Below, piece by piece: positions 45,453 through 57,250 of a stretch of 64,000 nucleotides of DNA. The stretch comes from Siphonodentalium dalli (lineage: Eukaryota > Mollusca > Scaphopoda > Gadilida > Siphonodentaliidae). The notes under the pieces were generated by a model. The model did not search any database and was not told the origin of the DNA. It was given only the letters and a program-made list of their open reading frames with translations. The position numbers and the translations under genes were made by a program. The DNA is taken from assembly GCA_032622095.1 (NCBI GenBank), contig CP136067.1, positions 200,988,681 through 201,052,680 on the forward strand, in the 5' to 3' direction. How positions within the stretch are numbered: position 1 is the first letter of the stretch; every line of letters starts with the position of its first letter.

Positions 45453-48305
45453 GAAGGCATATAATTTATTCTCCAGGAAACAGAAAGTGTGTCATTTGTG
45501 TCGACTTTGAATTGTAAATGCCAAATTGGCTGATGTGACATACGCAAATAGCAGCTGTTCCACGTTTGTATGGAACATCGAAAACAGCTGATGCAATTCT
45601 ACGAATGCGGCAAATCTTTCTGAAGGATACATGTATGGAATTTGTATTAGTAATTTAACTTTTCAAAACTCTTACCTCGTTGGTATTTGAAATTTTAAAG
45701 TTTTACCTTTTTCCTTAAATTACGAAGTTTTAGGGCTTTTGAATTGTAATTATCCTCTTTCGACCAGTGCATTCCAAATTCATTTCAAATATCTTTTAAG
45801 CCGTTCCGGGACCTTGCTCTCCGACTCTAAATTTCTGCCAAGTACACGAGAAACACACTGTCTGCATGTGATGGGACCCTGACCTAATGTAATCCCCCTT
45901 CTTTCATATGCTTTGTAGACACTCCCCTCTTGTTCTTGTCATCCGTTAAATTTTTGTCACCGCCAATATTATGTGGGTAAAATGACAAATATGTTTAAGC
46001 CATTTTTCTTTCTTACTAAAACCTCTGTTGACTAACAGAAAGACCTTTGGTCAACCCGCCAGTGCACTGCTCTGACTTGGTTTCTGTCATTCTAGTTTGC
46101 TAGGTGTGGTGTTGCTTACCCTGGAACTCGTGTTACTTAGTCAGACACCCACTCACATGTATTGGTTACACATACAAACAGAAAAGATTGGACAGGATGA
46201 CGCTTGTGACGTGCGCATTCATTGTCGCCAGAAAGTCAGTTATGTGCGAAATTAAATGCACATCGAGGCTTGACGAGCGTGAGCGCCTTTAACTATTTCA
46301 ATTTCTGCTAGCGCACTATGGATCCCGTCCCCATATAAACATGACTGTTGATAATATTAAGAAATCGTCTTAAAACATGTGTTCGATATGCGACAGAATA
46401 GCGTTTCCGGTGCCATTAATGATTCATTTACACATGTCTCCGAATAGCTTGTTTCGATTGTCTTGAGAACATCAACATACTCTATGTCTGTCTTACTGGT
46501 GATCTCTGCATGAGAGCAATATTTTATTCCCCCGAAATTAGTTTTAAAATATGGCAACCATTTTGATATTCACATTTGAGTCCATCGGCGCTCTGCAGCC
46601 AACATTGTTGGAGAAATCTTCTTACAATTTAGTCATGCTCAGGTTCATGTTCGTATGGACGTTATCGAATTTGAACGATTGTTGAACAAAATAGTGGCTG
46701 CCGGCAGCCATCTTGGACTTTACTCTTTGCACAAAGAAATCCAGCCAGCAGTGCTTTTAGCACATTTATACATGACGTATGATAAAATGACAACAATACA
46801 CCATGAATGTTCTACTGTAATTGGCATAATCTACATACTCATCTGATGTGTTCTTTCTTGTGTTATTGTTCATTTGTTTTGAAATTACTTGTACAAAGTT
46901 ATTCTTAGCTCTCTGTTAGATGGAGGAAATAAAGGATTATATATGTGAGTCACATGTGTTTAGACTGGTGATGTCATCATTTAACGCCACGATTGGTGTG
47001 CCATGGTCGCCGTTGTCAGTTTTCGGGTCCGTAATTTCGTCAGTAGATGACCGGTTGGTATATATTGATCTTTTCTCAGTTTTCGCATCAGTAACATCAT
47101 CATCTGGTGTGAGTTGATAATTGTATTCCGATGTTTGTGTCCAAATAGGATGTTTGTAATCGGGATAATGTTATATTATAGGCTGTACCAAATTGAGTTT
47201 GTACTGTTCTGAATAATAAGAATTTGCATATCTCAATATGCCAAAGGTGTCTCATTTGTTTACCATGATTATATTTTATTTAACTGAATGTGTTTGTATT
47301 CCGTCGGTATTGTTCTAATTGCAAAACATATTTTGTACACCTATCCGAGTCCAAATGGTGTTGGGATTGGGATCTAAGGATAGCATTAGACCTATCAATT
47401 ATTTAAATATAACGCCATCGCAACAACTAAAGCCTCGAGCTTACATTGTCGACGCATAGCATCAGATAAACACTATAACGCCACTCTAGGTTTATTAATT
47501 TTGTTTTCTTTGTTTGGACAGCGTGTACGGTATATACAGTTATTATAATGCACCCTCTTATTGGGGAAGAACATTAACTATGGAACGCCATCGAATGCCT
47601 TTAATTTTGTATCATGTTTTATATTCGATGTATTTTAATAATAAATACAACAACCCATGGTTCAAAAAATATCGCAGACAATGTTAATAAACTTGGTTTG
47701 TGCTATAAAAGGAGAGATCACCATCTGAACTCTTTGAATTGATTCACTGCAAATATTAACGAACAACAAGAAGATGCAGTTATTCAAGATTTGAGAGGCA
47801 CCATATGCATACCAAGTATATATCAAAATGTTAAGATCAACATTGGACATGAGCAATATTTATCGAGTATATGCAAGAACGTGGTAACCACCATGTTACG
47901 TTTCAAGAGAAGAAATCATTACTAATTAGTTGAATCGGGATCCGCGGTAGGTTCAGGTTACTTGGACAGAAAGTGCAAATTATGTAATTTAGAACCCGGT
48001 GATGTATTCCAAGTAACTCAGAAATGCCATGTACTACCGAATCGGTGAGAGGATATATAAAGCCATATTTCTACCAAAAACCGAATAATATTAAACTGAA
48101 TGAAGAATTCAAGTCATGGACGGGAAAGTGAACACAAAATCGTTCAATATTTATTAAAACGGTTATGCCATTCTTCAGGCTCCCCTGGTGCACAAGTTAG
48201 GACACCACCATGGGTTGTTGAATTAAAAATAATTTAATAATATAAAATCAAATGTTTACCCTTCTATGAAAAATGATGGATAAGACACACTAATTCACAC
48301 ATCAT
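45453..48305. other. No recognisable gene
   Basis: No exon or domain was recognised. 46290-46350 (TTTCAATTTCTGCTAGCGCACTATGGA, CCCGTCC, ATATGACTGTT-like words) is a diverged copy of 63650-63715, marking an old dispersed repeat. A short inverted pair (CAGCTGTTCCA/TGGAACATCG..CAGCTG) lies at about 45552-45595. Confidence 0.5.
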
Positions 48306-48486
48306 TTGATGGACGGGTGACAGTCCGTACTCGCATGCAGTTCGTCCAACATCTACCGTACTTGATTGACAGGTCACATTTCCAGACTTGCACACAGTTC
48401 GTCTAACATCCACCATTCTTGATGGACATGTCACATTTTCAGACTAGCACACTGTTCGTCGACCCTCCCCACACTTGATAGACAGG
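48306..48486. repeat. ~60-bp minisatellite behind the WSC exon
   Basis: On the minus strand the words GTCCATCAAG, a GGTGGATGTTAGACGAACTGTG block and TGTGACCTGTC repeat about three to four times at roughly 60-bp spacing. The first unit overlaps the 3' end of the WSC coding segment, so the array appears to have grown out of it. Confidence 0.75.
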
Positions 48487-48720
48487 TCACATTCCAGTTT
48501 CGTACACACTGTTCGCCCAATACCCGCCGCACATGAGGGTGGAATCACCAAAACAAGGGTAAGCACAGTTCCACTCGGGTAACTCTCCGTGCCGTCCATA
48601 TGACTGCCCACAGAAACATTGATACAAGAACTGAACGCCGGCATAACGGAAACCTGAAATGCAAACGTATGCTTTCTTTGGGTCCAGAGCGAAACTTAAG
48701 AATAGCTTAGCAAGATTCAT
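48487..48720 (-). CDS. WSC-domain exon (partial gene)
   Basis: The minus-strand frame encodes the C-terminal two thirds of a WSC domain: YVCISGFRYAGVQFLYQCFCG, then SYGRHG, NCAYPC, GDSTLMCGGYWANSVYETG. The conserved elements are the YAGVQ strand, CxCG, SYG..G, the C...C pair, the GD....CGG turn and the W.NSVY end. WSC domains bind carbohydrate, often in extracellular or cell-surface proteins. The N-terminal GC[YF]-type start of the domain is missing and should lie on an upstream exon (higher coordinates). An in-frame TGA follows M in YETGM, close to the usual domain end, so this may be a last exon. A decayed paralogous exon lies at 44.5 kb, suggesting a tandem family of such exons. The splice acceptor is uncertain. 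Confidence 0.7.
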   Translation of the reverse strand: MNLAKLFLSFALDPKKAYVCISGFRYAGVQFLYQCFCGQSYGRHGELPEWNCAYPCFGDSTLMCGGYWANSVYETGM

Positions 48721-48974
48721 AGTGTGTATTCGATTAGGTACTCTTCTATGTTCGCGAACGACAGGTCACCTAGACCATATCTAGAAAAAGTAGCTAAACC
48801 TATTGTATGTCTATTTCGTGATATTTCTCCCACACCATGGACTTATTTCAACCAAATTTGGTAACTCGGGGTAACCTGGCGTATGGTATAGTGGTGTTAG
48901 TTTTTCAAAGTGTTTATTTAAAAACAAATAATTCAAACAAACAAAGTTTAATTGAGCAAGGAGTTGAGTATATT

Positions 48975-49125
48975 TAAGAAATAAATACACGGTGTAGAGG
49001 TGTATATGGTCTAGTTGTACCACAAAAAAAATGATTGTAGGACGACGCGTAGCGTCGTCCTACAATAAGTTTTTTGTGGTACAACTTGACTATACACACC
49101 GATACCATGTATTTATTTCGTTTGT
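48975..49125. repeat. Hairpin element with TTGTACCACAAA arms
   Basis: The core stem TTGTAGGACGACGC (49035-49048) pairs with 49052-49065 around GTA. Further out TTGTACCACAAAA pairs with TTTTGTGGTACAA, and more loosely AAGAAATAAATACACGGTGT pairs with its mirror up to about 49125. It is a fold-back MITE with diverged relatives at 49911-49985 and 51427-51536. Confidence 0.8.
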
Positions 49126-49910
49126 AATACGACTGTAATTCTTGTTAGGCGTACTCGATTTCTTTGCACGGAGTACTCTGGTAACAATTGGGGTCAAGTG
49201 ACGTTGTTTGAAAAAATTGTCAACAGAAAGTGCTCTTTGATAAATTTCATGAATAAAAACTCAATATTGAGACAACATAATAGCCATTAACAATCCGCAA
49301 TAATAAATTCTATCTATGGCAACTTATTTATAACCACAAATACAGGTCCCAATCATCGTATGTGAATTATATACGGCTGAAATACCCGAATTTAACACAT
49401 GCACGGAGTACGGTGACGGGATTATCACGGACTCGCTCGTCCTGTGTGTTTGGTTATGCATTTACAATACATCCATTCCATGTTCATATAGATGAACACT
49501 ACGACTTGGTGAGTTATTTAGATGTTTCTTTTATTCTATGTTATTGAAGGCCTAAATTATGCCATGTTTTGACCTGTTGACTAGGAAAAAAACATCACTT
49601 ATTTGTCACAATTTTGACAAATTTTGTGTTCAATTTGAAATTGAACAGAACCCCAACTTTAAAATATTTTGCTCTGTGAGTGTCAGGTGTCTTATATATA
49701 TTATGACTGGTTGGTCATTACACGTATTCTCTGGTGCCTGATAATAGTGTTGACAGCTATTATTAAATTTTGGAATAAATTCCTTTACGATTATTAGCCA
49801 AAACTCCCGTACATCACTATTATTAGACCATCCCAATTATAAGACACCTTGCCAAGTTCGTACCCCCGAGTTACCCTGAATATGTTGATCCCGTGTATGT
49901 GGTACAATTC
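49126..49910. other. No recognisable gene
   Basis: Short open frames only (49362-49547, 49559-49741), without signatures or splice context. Confidence 0.45.
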
Positions 49911-49985
49911 TACTTTTTCAGATTGTACCACAAAATTATTTGTTTTATTAAATCGTCGTGGCACAATAAATCGTAATGTGGTACA
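49911..49985. repeat. TGTGGTACAAT palindromic words
   Basis: TGTGGTACAATTCTA, AGATTGTACCACAAAAT, CGTGGCACAATAAAT and again TGTGGTACAATTCTA lie within 80 bp. They are the same end-words as the hairpin at 49.0 kb and the insertion at 51.43 kb. Confidence 0.55.
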
Positions 49986-50242
49986 ATTCTATCGTTAGTC
50001 CATACACTGTGCAATTATTTCTTTAATCATATTTTTGGAGAAGTGGGGAATTAAAAAAATTAACAAAATGTGTGAATTGAGTAATAATAGTTTAATATGG
50101 TGAAATGTGATTTTATTAGGATGCAATTTTCAAACAAGCTCATTTGTAGTAGTTGTTCATAGTGACTTGGCAATCTTTAATCGTGAACTGTCCACTGGCA
50201 TTGCTGATTTCTCTTGTCGCCTGCTAAGTGAGATTAAAGATA

Positions 50243-52631
50243 TAATTATAGCGAACGAGATGTAGCACTATTGGCAGTGGCGAATCGATTCTGGTTGCTT
50301 TCTACTCGAGACGTAGCACTTTTCGCAGTAGATTGAACTTGATTATGGTTGGTTTCCACCGGTATGCATTGCAGAATCTCTGAATAACGTTTCTTCTGTG
50401 TTGTCGTTGAGTCTGTATTATACGATCGTATAAATTGTTCACACCTATGGTTTCTATTCCTGCATGCGACAGCAGAGTTACCGTTGTTGCCCAAACACAA
50501 TAGTGTGTATAAACCTTGCTTAGTTTAGCTAAGTGTGATATCAATTTCATCAACTTCTCGATAGTGTGGACGTCTATCGGTCTCCGTTCATACCACACCA
50601 ATGTAGTGTCTGGTTCGAATGATGATAACATTCTTGGCTTCTGTAAGAGGAAAACACAATCAGTATGTAATTTAGACACGTATAATTGGTATGATTTTAA
50701 AGGGCAGTTTTCCTTTCCTGATTCATACATCCTCCATTTTGGTGCGTTGCCATCTTTGGTGGACCCTGGCCTGGTTTTTGTGCCTCGTTGTACTTCATTT
50801 CCAGATAACGATGAGCATTTCCATCTTCTTTCACACAATAATCCTCTTTCTTTAAACTGCGGATGTTTTCCCTGCCTCGTCGACCAAAATTCAGAGTTAT
50901 GTGAAACCAGACCTTCCCCTGCAGAGCTGTATAATTTGATTGGTCAAACACTGAACCCGATTTAATAGCCATCTCTCCCAATAGCTTTTGCGAATCATTC
51001 TGGCATATTGCATCATGGTGCTTTGAAACGTGTTTACCATCGCGTTTCAATAATTTCAAGACACTCAAAAACATATTATTTGATCTGTTGAATTCCGAAT
51101 CTGTAGCAATATTAATGTTTCTTTCAAATGGAGGACTCCTCAGATGGCGATTTATCGATGCTCGTAATCCGATCATAGCTGACTTTCCATAGGTTTCTTT
51201 TCTGTTTGTTCGGATCTCTGCATAGAACCGCCTCAGCAAATAGTCAAGTCCAGCAACATTCAGATCTTCGAAATCTTCTCTCATTCAATTTGCTGTCAAC
51301 CATTCTGAAATTGAAATGTAATTTGTTTCATTGCATTAATTGTAAATATGTTGAAACAGAGAGTTTTGAAACATAAATTTATTTCTGTGAAAAGTCGCAT
51401 GCGGCAATCTGATTAAATCAATTGTTTTGTGGTACAATTTTATTTTTTCAGATTGTACCACAAAAAAAAATTGTGGTTCACTCTGAAAACATTTAATTGT
51501 ACCTGAAACAATTTAATTGTACCACAAAACTGGATTGAGATATATGTTGTATGAGACTATCAGTATGCTTACTTTTGAAGTGTCCGATGCCCCATTTTGT
51601 GTTCCCCTTTAGTATTTAGACTGTCTTTTGCAGAAACCATGCATTCCATTTCTTGTTCAGTTAATCTGCGAAATCGGTCATCTGTTGAATCTTGAAATAA
51701 CAATTTGGAAGAAAATAACATTTTGGTATGAATCTATGATGCCTGATTTTAATAACAGCAAAAAATTGTTTTGGCTCTATTTTTTTATTTAACTCTTAAG
51801 AAATAAAGACACAATTCAGAGGCGTGTATGGTAATGTAATAACAATATTTTAAGACAGCAATTTTCTTTCACATTTATGTTCTGCATTGGAAAATAATGC
51901 TTCCATCATTCAAGAAACACTTAAGAAATAAATACCACTTGTCAAATGCCCCAGTACATACCTCTGTAGCTATATCATAGTGTACAGCTGTTGAACTTGA
52001 AGAGGAACCAATATGGGTCTGGAATGTTGCATATTCAGTTGTAGTTCTACGTGTAATTGTTGGGTTGGGAACCGTTGGTTGGGCTGTGGTGCAGCTGGCC
52101 TTAGTCTGAGTAATACCTCCACCTGTTTGCCTTGTGTTCACACTTTCAAGCTGAAATATGGAGAAGTCCTGTTGATTTAGACCCTATTTGTTTTTTGTTG
52201 TTTAATTGTTATTCCAATGCAAAATACATAATTACTTGTGTATTACTGAATACTTGTACAGTGGTAGGCCTACTGGTAGAAATTAAATAGCTCTACCATA
52301 AATAATTTTGGAATTTCCAACTTAATTTATTTAAATTATTTTTGAAATCTGATGTGATCATTTAAATTCCATGATATTTTAAATACAGGGATCAGTGCGA
52401 TACATCATAATGATTCATAATATGACCAACATAAAGGAAAGCCTATATCATATGCATAGCATTCAGAATATTTATTGTAATAAAGTTATTATTTTGAGAA
52501 AAAATATTTATGTATTGTACCATGTTGACTTCTGTCTCAAATTCGCTGTCGGTACTGTCCCGTGGAATGTCCATACCATACTCAGAGTCTCTGATATTAC
52601 TGCCTTCCAATTCCATTGTGAAATTTGCCAT
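50243..52631 (-). pseudogene. Four-exon Crypton-like tyrosine recombinase gene, decayed
   Basis: I read four minus-strand exons. E1 is 52631-52521 (37 codons, MANFTMELEG..., donor G|GTACAA). E2 is 52150-51962 (63 codons, acceptor TTTCAG, donor GAG|GTATGT). E3 is 51690-51573 (SAKDSLNTKGEHKMGHRTLQ, donor A|GTAAGC). E4 begins at 51304 (acceptor CAATTTCAG). E1-E2 and E3-E4 phases agree; E2-E3 do not. E4 encodes the DUF3504-type recombinase: LRRFYAEIRTNRKETYGKS, LRASINRHLRSPPF, VWFHITLNFGRRGRENI, CPLKSYQLYVSKL, DTTLVWYERRPI and IRSYNTDSTTTQ with the likely nucleophile Tyr. It is dead: a TGA at 51283-51281, frameshifts near 50770 and 50460, and the usual HxxR box appears as HYCVWAT, so both the His and Arg positions look replaced. 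A domesticated host gene that later died is an alternative to a transposon copy. Confidence 0.8.
51427..51536. repeat. ~110-bp TGTGGTACAA palindromic insertion in intron 3
   Basis: TGTGGTACAATTTTATTTTT...AGATTGTACCACAAAA, followed by AATTGTACC words ending in AATTGTACCACAAAA, lies inside the intron between E3 and E4 of the Crypton-like gene. A related sequence at 54046-54110 lacks it. Confidence 0.65.
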
Positions 52632-53233
52632 CTGTGAGGTATTTCTGTCAGTATTTGGCGACCATTAAAAAAATAAGGGAATAGCAGCCATTTCTATATA
52701 TTTAAATTTTAATTCAAAGTTCTATTTTCAATTTTGTCTTACAAAATTTGTTTATTGAAATTATTCTGAATATTACACTATATTTTATTTCAACTAGTAA
52801 AATTAAACTAATTTCATCTATAAAAAATAGTCATTATTAAACTAACATGTTCTATATTTATAAAAATTTTATTTGACCAAAACTGATCATTGAAATTGAA
52901 TAAACAAACAATCGTGACTATAACAACTTTTAGTTTGCGTAAATAACCATTCAAATTCATATTGTTTATTTGGTATAGAATCCAATTATAAGATTATTAC
53001 CAACACATATAAAGGACATAACAAAAGGACATTTACATCAATACATGTAATGATGTATACAATCAAGTACATTGATACTCAAAGTGTGGGTTAGAATATT
53101 CATGAGTTGCCTAACTTTTTAATTAGAGGTTTGGTAACTGATAGTAAATAGTGGTAACTGATAGTAAATAGTTATTTGCCAATATGTGGTTATAATCTGA
53201 TAATATCACAAGAGCGGGTTTTAGTTTGCAAGC
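52632..53233. other. No recognisable gene
   Basis: Very AT-rich sequence, probably the 5' flank of the Crypton-like gene. No coding signal. A short direct repeat (GGTAACTGATAGTAAATAGT) occurs at about 53125-53170. Confidence 0.5.
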
Positions 53234-53540
53234 TCATTCCTTTTTTTTATACATTTTGTAAACTCCCATCATACAAATTTTCTTTATGAATGTGTCGACT
53301 TCATTTGGACTTAATATGAACTTAACTTTTTCACCATCGCTATAGTTAATAAGTTCTGGAATATTGGACTGAATTTTCTCGAGCATTATCTTTCTCACAG
53401 GGTTAAGGGGCTTACAATCTATACTAAAATGCTTTTCGTCCTCCACTCCATTCTTACAAATAGTACAAATTCGGTCTTTTAATTCAAGTTTTGGTCTGAA
53501 CCATTGTGATTGGCCAAAAAGGATGTGTTTTCAGCGGCGC
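53234..53540 (-). pseudogene. LINE zinc-binding C-terminal fragment
   Basis: A minus-strand frame reads KDRICTICKNGVEDEKHF, then DCKPLNPVRK, and ends in MYKKKE. The CxxC...H....C arrangement with EDEKHF..DC is the zinc-binding tail found after the reverse transcriptase of several non-LTR families. Only the tail is present, so it is a severely 5'-truncated copy or exon relic. It resembles neither of the two LINEs at 1.7-5.4 kb. Confidence 0.7.
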
Positions 53541-55499
53541 CCGTGCCTTTCATTTAAATTGTAAGGAAACACGACTTCTGTCATTTCTGTGTTGAACGTT
53601 GTTGGGACAACATGAATATAACCACCGACTATAGACCTTTTTCATTATAAAAATGGATCTAAATGATCTAGTTTAGCATTCTAATCTTATTCGCCCTCTG
53701 GGGAACAAAATAAAAGCTTTGAACTTGATTCCGAAATATCGAAGATGATCGAATACAGAGGCCGTGGAATATACAATTATAATTATATATTTTATCGTTT
53801 AATACACTTATTAAGTAACTTCCTTTGGTCGTAACATATATGAACATACCATAACACCATCTGGACCATATTCATTGGCAACCAAACTGCGTTCAAACGA
53901 CGAATCGCTAGAAAAATCGCAAGCCATTATTGTCTCTTTACCGTTTACCGTTACGGTTGTCAAGATGTAGCAAAATTCAATGGATTACGGGTGCACGCGC
54001 AGGTGTATTCCGTTGGTGCCCCGTTTGCGCGGAGTTAGAAAAAAAGGTGAAAAGTCGCGTGCTGCGATCTGAATAAACCTATTTTTTAGGTACAAAACTG
54101 GAATGAGATATCCATGGTAACTAGGGTTACTGACCAATCAGGACATGGCTTTTAAGCATAGTTAGGAAGGGTCGTATTACAACAAACAATATTTAACAAA
54201 CAAATCATTTTAATTGTAAATCAAAATTTTTAAACTTTAACACGCTGCTGAAGAAAGGCTCTGTCTAAGATCAAAATGTGCTCAAAGCTCCACAGAAGCA
54301 AAACACATCTAAATCGAAAGTGCTGGATCTAATAAAGTTTCCCGAATTCGTTAGTTTATTCCAAATTTGTATTTAAAATCTTTTTTTTTTAATATAATTT
54401 TTATCTAAAGAAGAAACATTGTTTTGCTAAATTCAGCCGAAATAAGTATCACAAAGACGTTAGTTTTTCAAAAATTTTATTTTAAAATAAAAAAATATAT
54501 TAATATAATTTGAATTGAAACAAATTTGTTTTGTTAAATTGAGCTAAGAATTCAATCTCCGAAAAAATAAAAGATTTGCTCTAAATGTACATTTAAATGT
54601 TTTATATGTTTTTTTAAATAAAAATGTTTACACGTCATGTTGGCTGGTCCAGATTCTTACTCCCCGAATTGTGGAGAGTAAGATTCTAGACTGGTGAACA
54701 TAACGTGGCTATGTTCCCGAATAACTATTAGCATGTGTTCGTCCGACTTATAACAATTGACTGCACGCAATCAGATTAACTTGATATCGACATTGAGCGT
54801 GTGCTGATCATGACATCTAAAACGGTAGCTCAACTATTCTTTCGCCAGCATTGGAAATTCGTGTGTTTCACCGACAATCAGGGAACGATTGTGACAATGG
54901 TGTTACTATAGATATGATAATGGTAGCCTGTCGTTCACAAGCATAGGACACGGATTCAAATACGTCCATTGAAGTCATAGGTCAGAATCGGCATCTCTGG
55001 TTTAGACTATGTTTTACTCTAGTTTAGACTAGATTTAATTAGGAGTACAGTTTGGTTTTATTGTAGTAAAACTAGGTTTTACGGGAGTAAAACTAGGTCT
55101 TAGTGTAGTTAAACCCAGTTTTGTGATAGGCTCAGTTTTAGTGTTTTGGAATTCGATCTCAATTAAAACTAGATTTTATAGGCGTGATAAAGTTGAATAG
55201 CTATATCTGATTTATCCGTGCCATACGTCTCGTCTCGAAAACATATCTTTAGATATACTTTGAAAAAACCCACCCTACCCCAAGTTTTACTAAAACCTAG
55301 TTTGGTGAGTTTTATTATTCGCGAATATGGGAGTTTTTCTTTTGAATTGGGGAGGCGTTTATGCTCGGGGTGTTTGCCACTTAATATTCCTGTGCAGTTT
55401 ACGTACATATATGAGAGTCTCGGTGGAGTAGGGGATGTGTTAATGTCGGTACTTATGAGATATCGTCTAACAAATATGTTAGTGTTGTGGATGCTTTAT
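53541..55499. other. No recognisable gene; small hairpin and degenerate minisatellite
   Basis: A stem formed by AGATTCTTACTCC and GGAGAGTAAGATTCT lies at 54642-54698. At 55010-55165 a degenerate repeat of GTAGTAAAACTAGGTTTTA-like units occurs. Open frames at 55169-55733 show no family likeness. 54046-54110 is an uninterrupted relative of the intron sequence at 51.4 kb. Confidence 0.5.
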
Positions 55500-55504
55500 T
55501 TGGG

Positions 55505-55645
55505 GAGCAGGACGTTTCGGCACCTGGACGTTTCGGCACCTGGTTTTCTGGACGTTTCGGTACCTGGATTTTCGGCACTTGGCTGTTTCGGCCCAGGTGC
55601 TTGGACGTTTCGGCACTCCATCGAAGACGTTTCGGCACTTGTTTC
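55505..55645. repeat. GACGTTTCGGCACCTG repeat cluster
   Basis: GGACGTTTCGGCACCTG or close variants occur about seven times in 140 bp with irregular spacers of 0-15 bp. The inverted form occurs at 62865-62965. Confidence 0.85.
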
Positions 55646-55719
55646 TTTTTCTTTTATTGTCAAGTATAATATTGTCTTTGATGTTGTGTTTATATTCGCC
55701 GTGTGTTATGATAAATTCG

Positions 55720-56740
55720 GTAGTACATACTAAAGCGTGTTCACACAGTCCAAGTGATGCGACATTGAATACAGCAGATGCGCCGTTTGTTTTATTACGA
55801 ACAATGGTGGTTCCCGTTTACCACACTTTATGTTCTTGATATGTATGTGTGTGTGTGGGATTTATGTTTGTGTATATGTATGTGTGTATATACATACTAT
55901 ATAACTCAATTTCATTACAGATACTAATCATGTACGTAATATTGTTTTCTCATGTACCATGTATAATGGCTGAGAATAAAGCATTACTTACTTACTTAAT
56001 TATTTTGATTTAGCCTCCCCCTTTACGAACAATGTAACGCATGCGCAACGCTCTACAGTATTGAAAATTGTGTAATACTTGTGTCTCAATTATGTCTGTT
56101 ATATATGACGATTTGAGTAAAATTAAACCTATCTATCAATCTATCTATCTTGAGCAGACGGATACGATTATGATACATACTAAAGCGTGTTTACACAGTC
56201 CAGGAGATGCGACATTTAATGCAGCAGATGCGCCGTTTGTTTTATTACGAACAATGGTGGTTCTCGTTTACCATACTTTATGTTCTTGATATGTATGTAT
56301 GTGTGTGGGATTTATGTGTGTATATGCATGTGTGTATATATATATTATATAACTCAATTTCATTACATATACTAGTCATGTACGTAATATTGTTACATCG
56401 TTATTTACAAGATCTTGGTTTCAAAAATAATGAGAAAACAGCACTATATATTGATCATGAATTATACCTAATGTAAGTTCTTGTTTTGGTTCGCTTAAAA
56501 TCTTTAGAGAGGTCTGTCGAAATTTGATTTTTCTGTTCCGGACATGATAATGGAAAATTGGACCATAACTGATTATTGTCTGCATTGTATTTTATCTATG
56601 TATACTTGTAATTACGGTACGTTCCAATATTCGGAGCAAACCCTGGGAAGTTCTAATTTGTATATAGTGTATATACGTTTTCTCATGTACCATTGATAAT
56701 GGCTGAGAATAAAGCATTACTTACTTACTTAATTATTTTG
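55720..56740. repeat. Duplicated ~120-bp segment and microsatellite-tailed repeat ends
   Basis: CATACTAAAGCGTGTTCACACAGTCCA to GTTTACC.CACTTTATGTTCTTG occurs at 55725-55850 and 56175-56295. GGCTGAGAATAAAGCATTACTTACTTACTTAA occurs at about 55965-56000 and 56700-56732. A (CTAT)n-tailed segment spans 56030-56155 and recurs at 57251-57395. AATAAAG or AAATTAAACC followed by short tandem ACTT or CTAT tails is the look of SINE/LINE 3' ends. Confidence 0.65.
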
Positions 56741-56741
56741 A

Positions 56742-57249
56742 TATATTTACATACTAAGTGTGATCATCACTAAATCCAGCATTCCGATTGGTCGGCGCCC
56801 ACGTGGCTAGTTGCAATTATTTCTCGGTGAATGCGCAACAGCTAATAACTGCAGCCTCATAACCACATCGACACGTCATTTGGTTTGGAAAGACGAACGC
56901 GTAATGTTTTGCCCGGGGCGCATTTGGACTCGCGTAGGATTGACTTAATAAATCATCGGGTTGCAATATAAAGAGAAATTGTTCCTGTTAACTTTTGCTA
57001 TCGGATATTTTGGGCTGGTTTTGTCACGATACATTTTTCGATTTAAATACATTTATAAAAGTGGCTTTTTCGCTAAATGTATATAAATATAAGGATTAAC
57101 TGTCATGTGGACTGTTTTTATGGAGATGTAACCGTGAGGTAAGTGGTCATAACTTGTATGTAAAACCCTTCGGGTTTTACACAAGTTATGACCACTTGCC
57201 TCACGGTTACATCTCCATAAAAACAGTCCACATGACAGTTAATCCTTAT
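56742..57249. repeat. Hairpin-ended 0.5 kb element, copy 2 (inverted)
   Basis: TATATTTACATACTAAGTGTG starts the copy, and the 161-bp hairpin (57089-57249) ends it, with apex GTAAAACCCTTCGGGTTTTAC. It is colinear with copy 1 in reverse orientation and almost the same length (508 against 506 bp). The hairpin arms match better here than in copy 1, suggesting a younger copy. Confidence 0.8.
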
Positions 57250-57250
57250 T

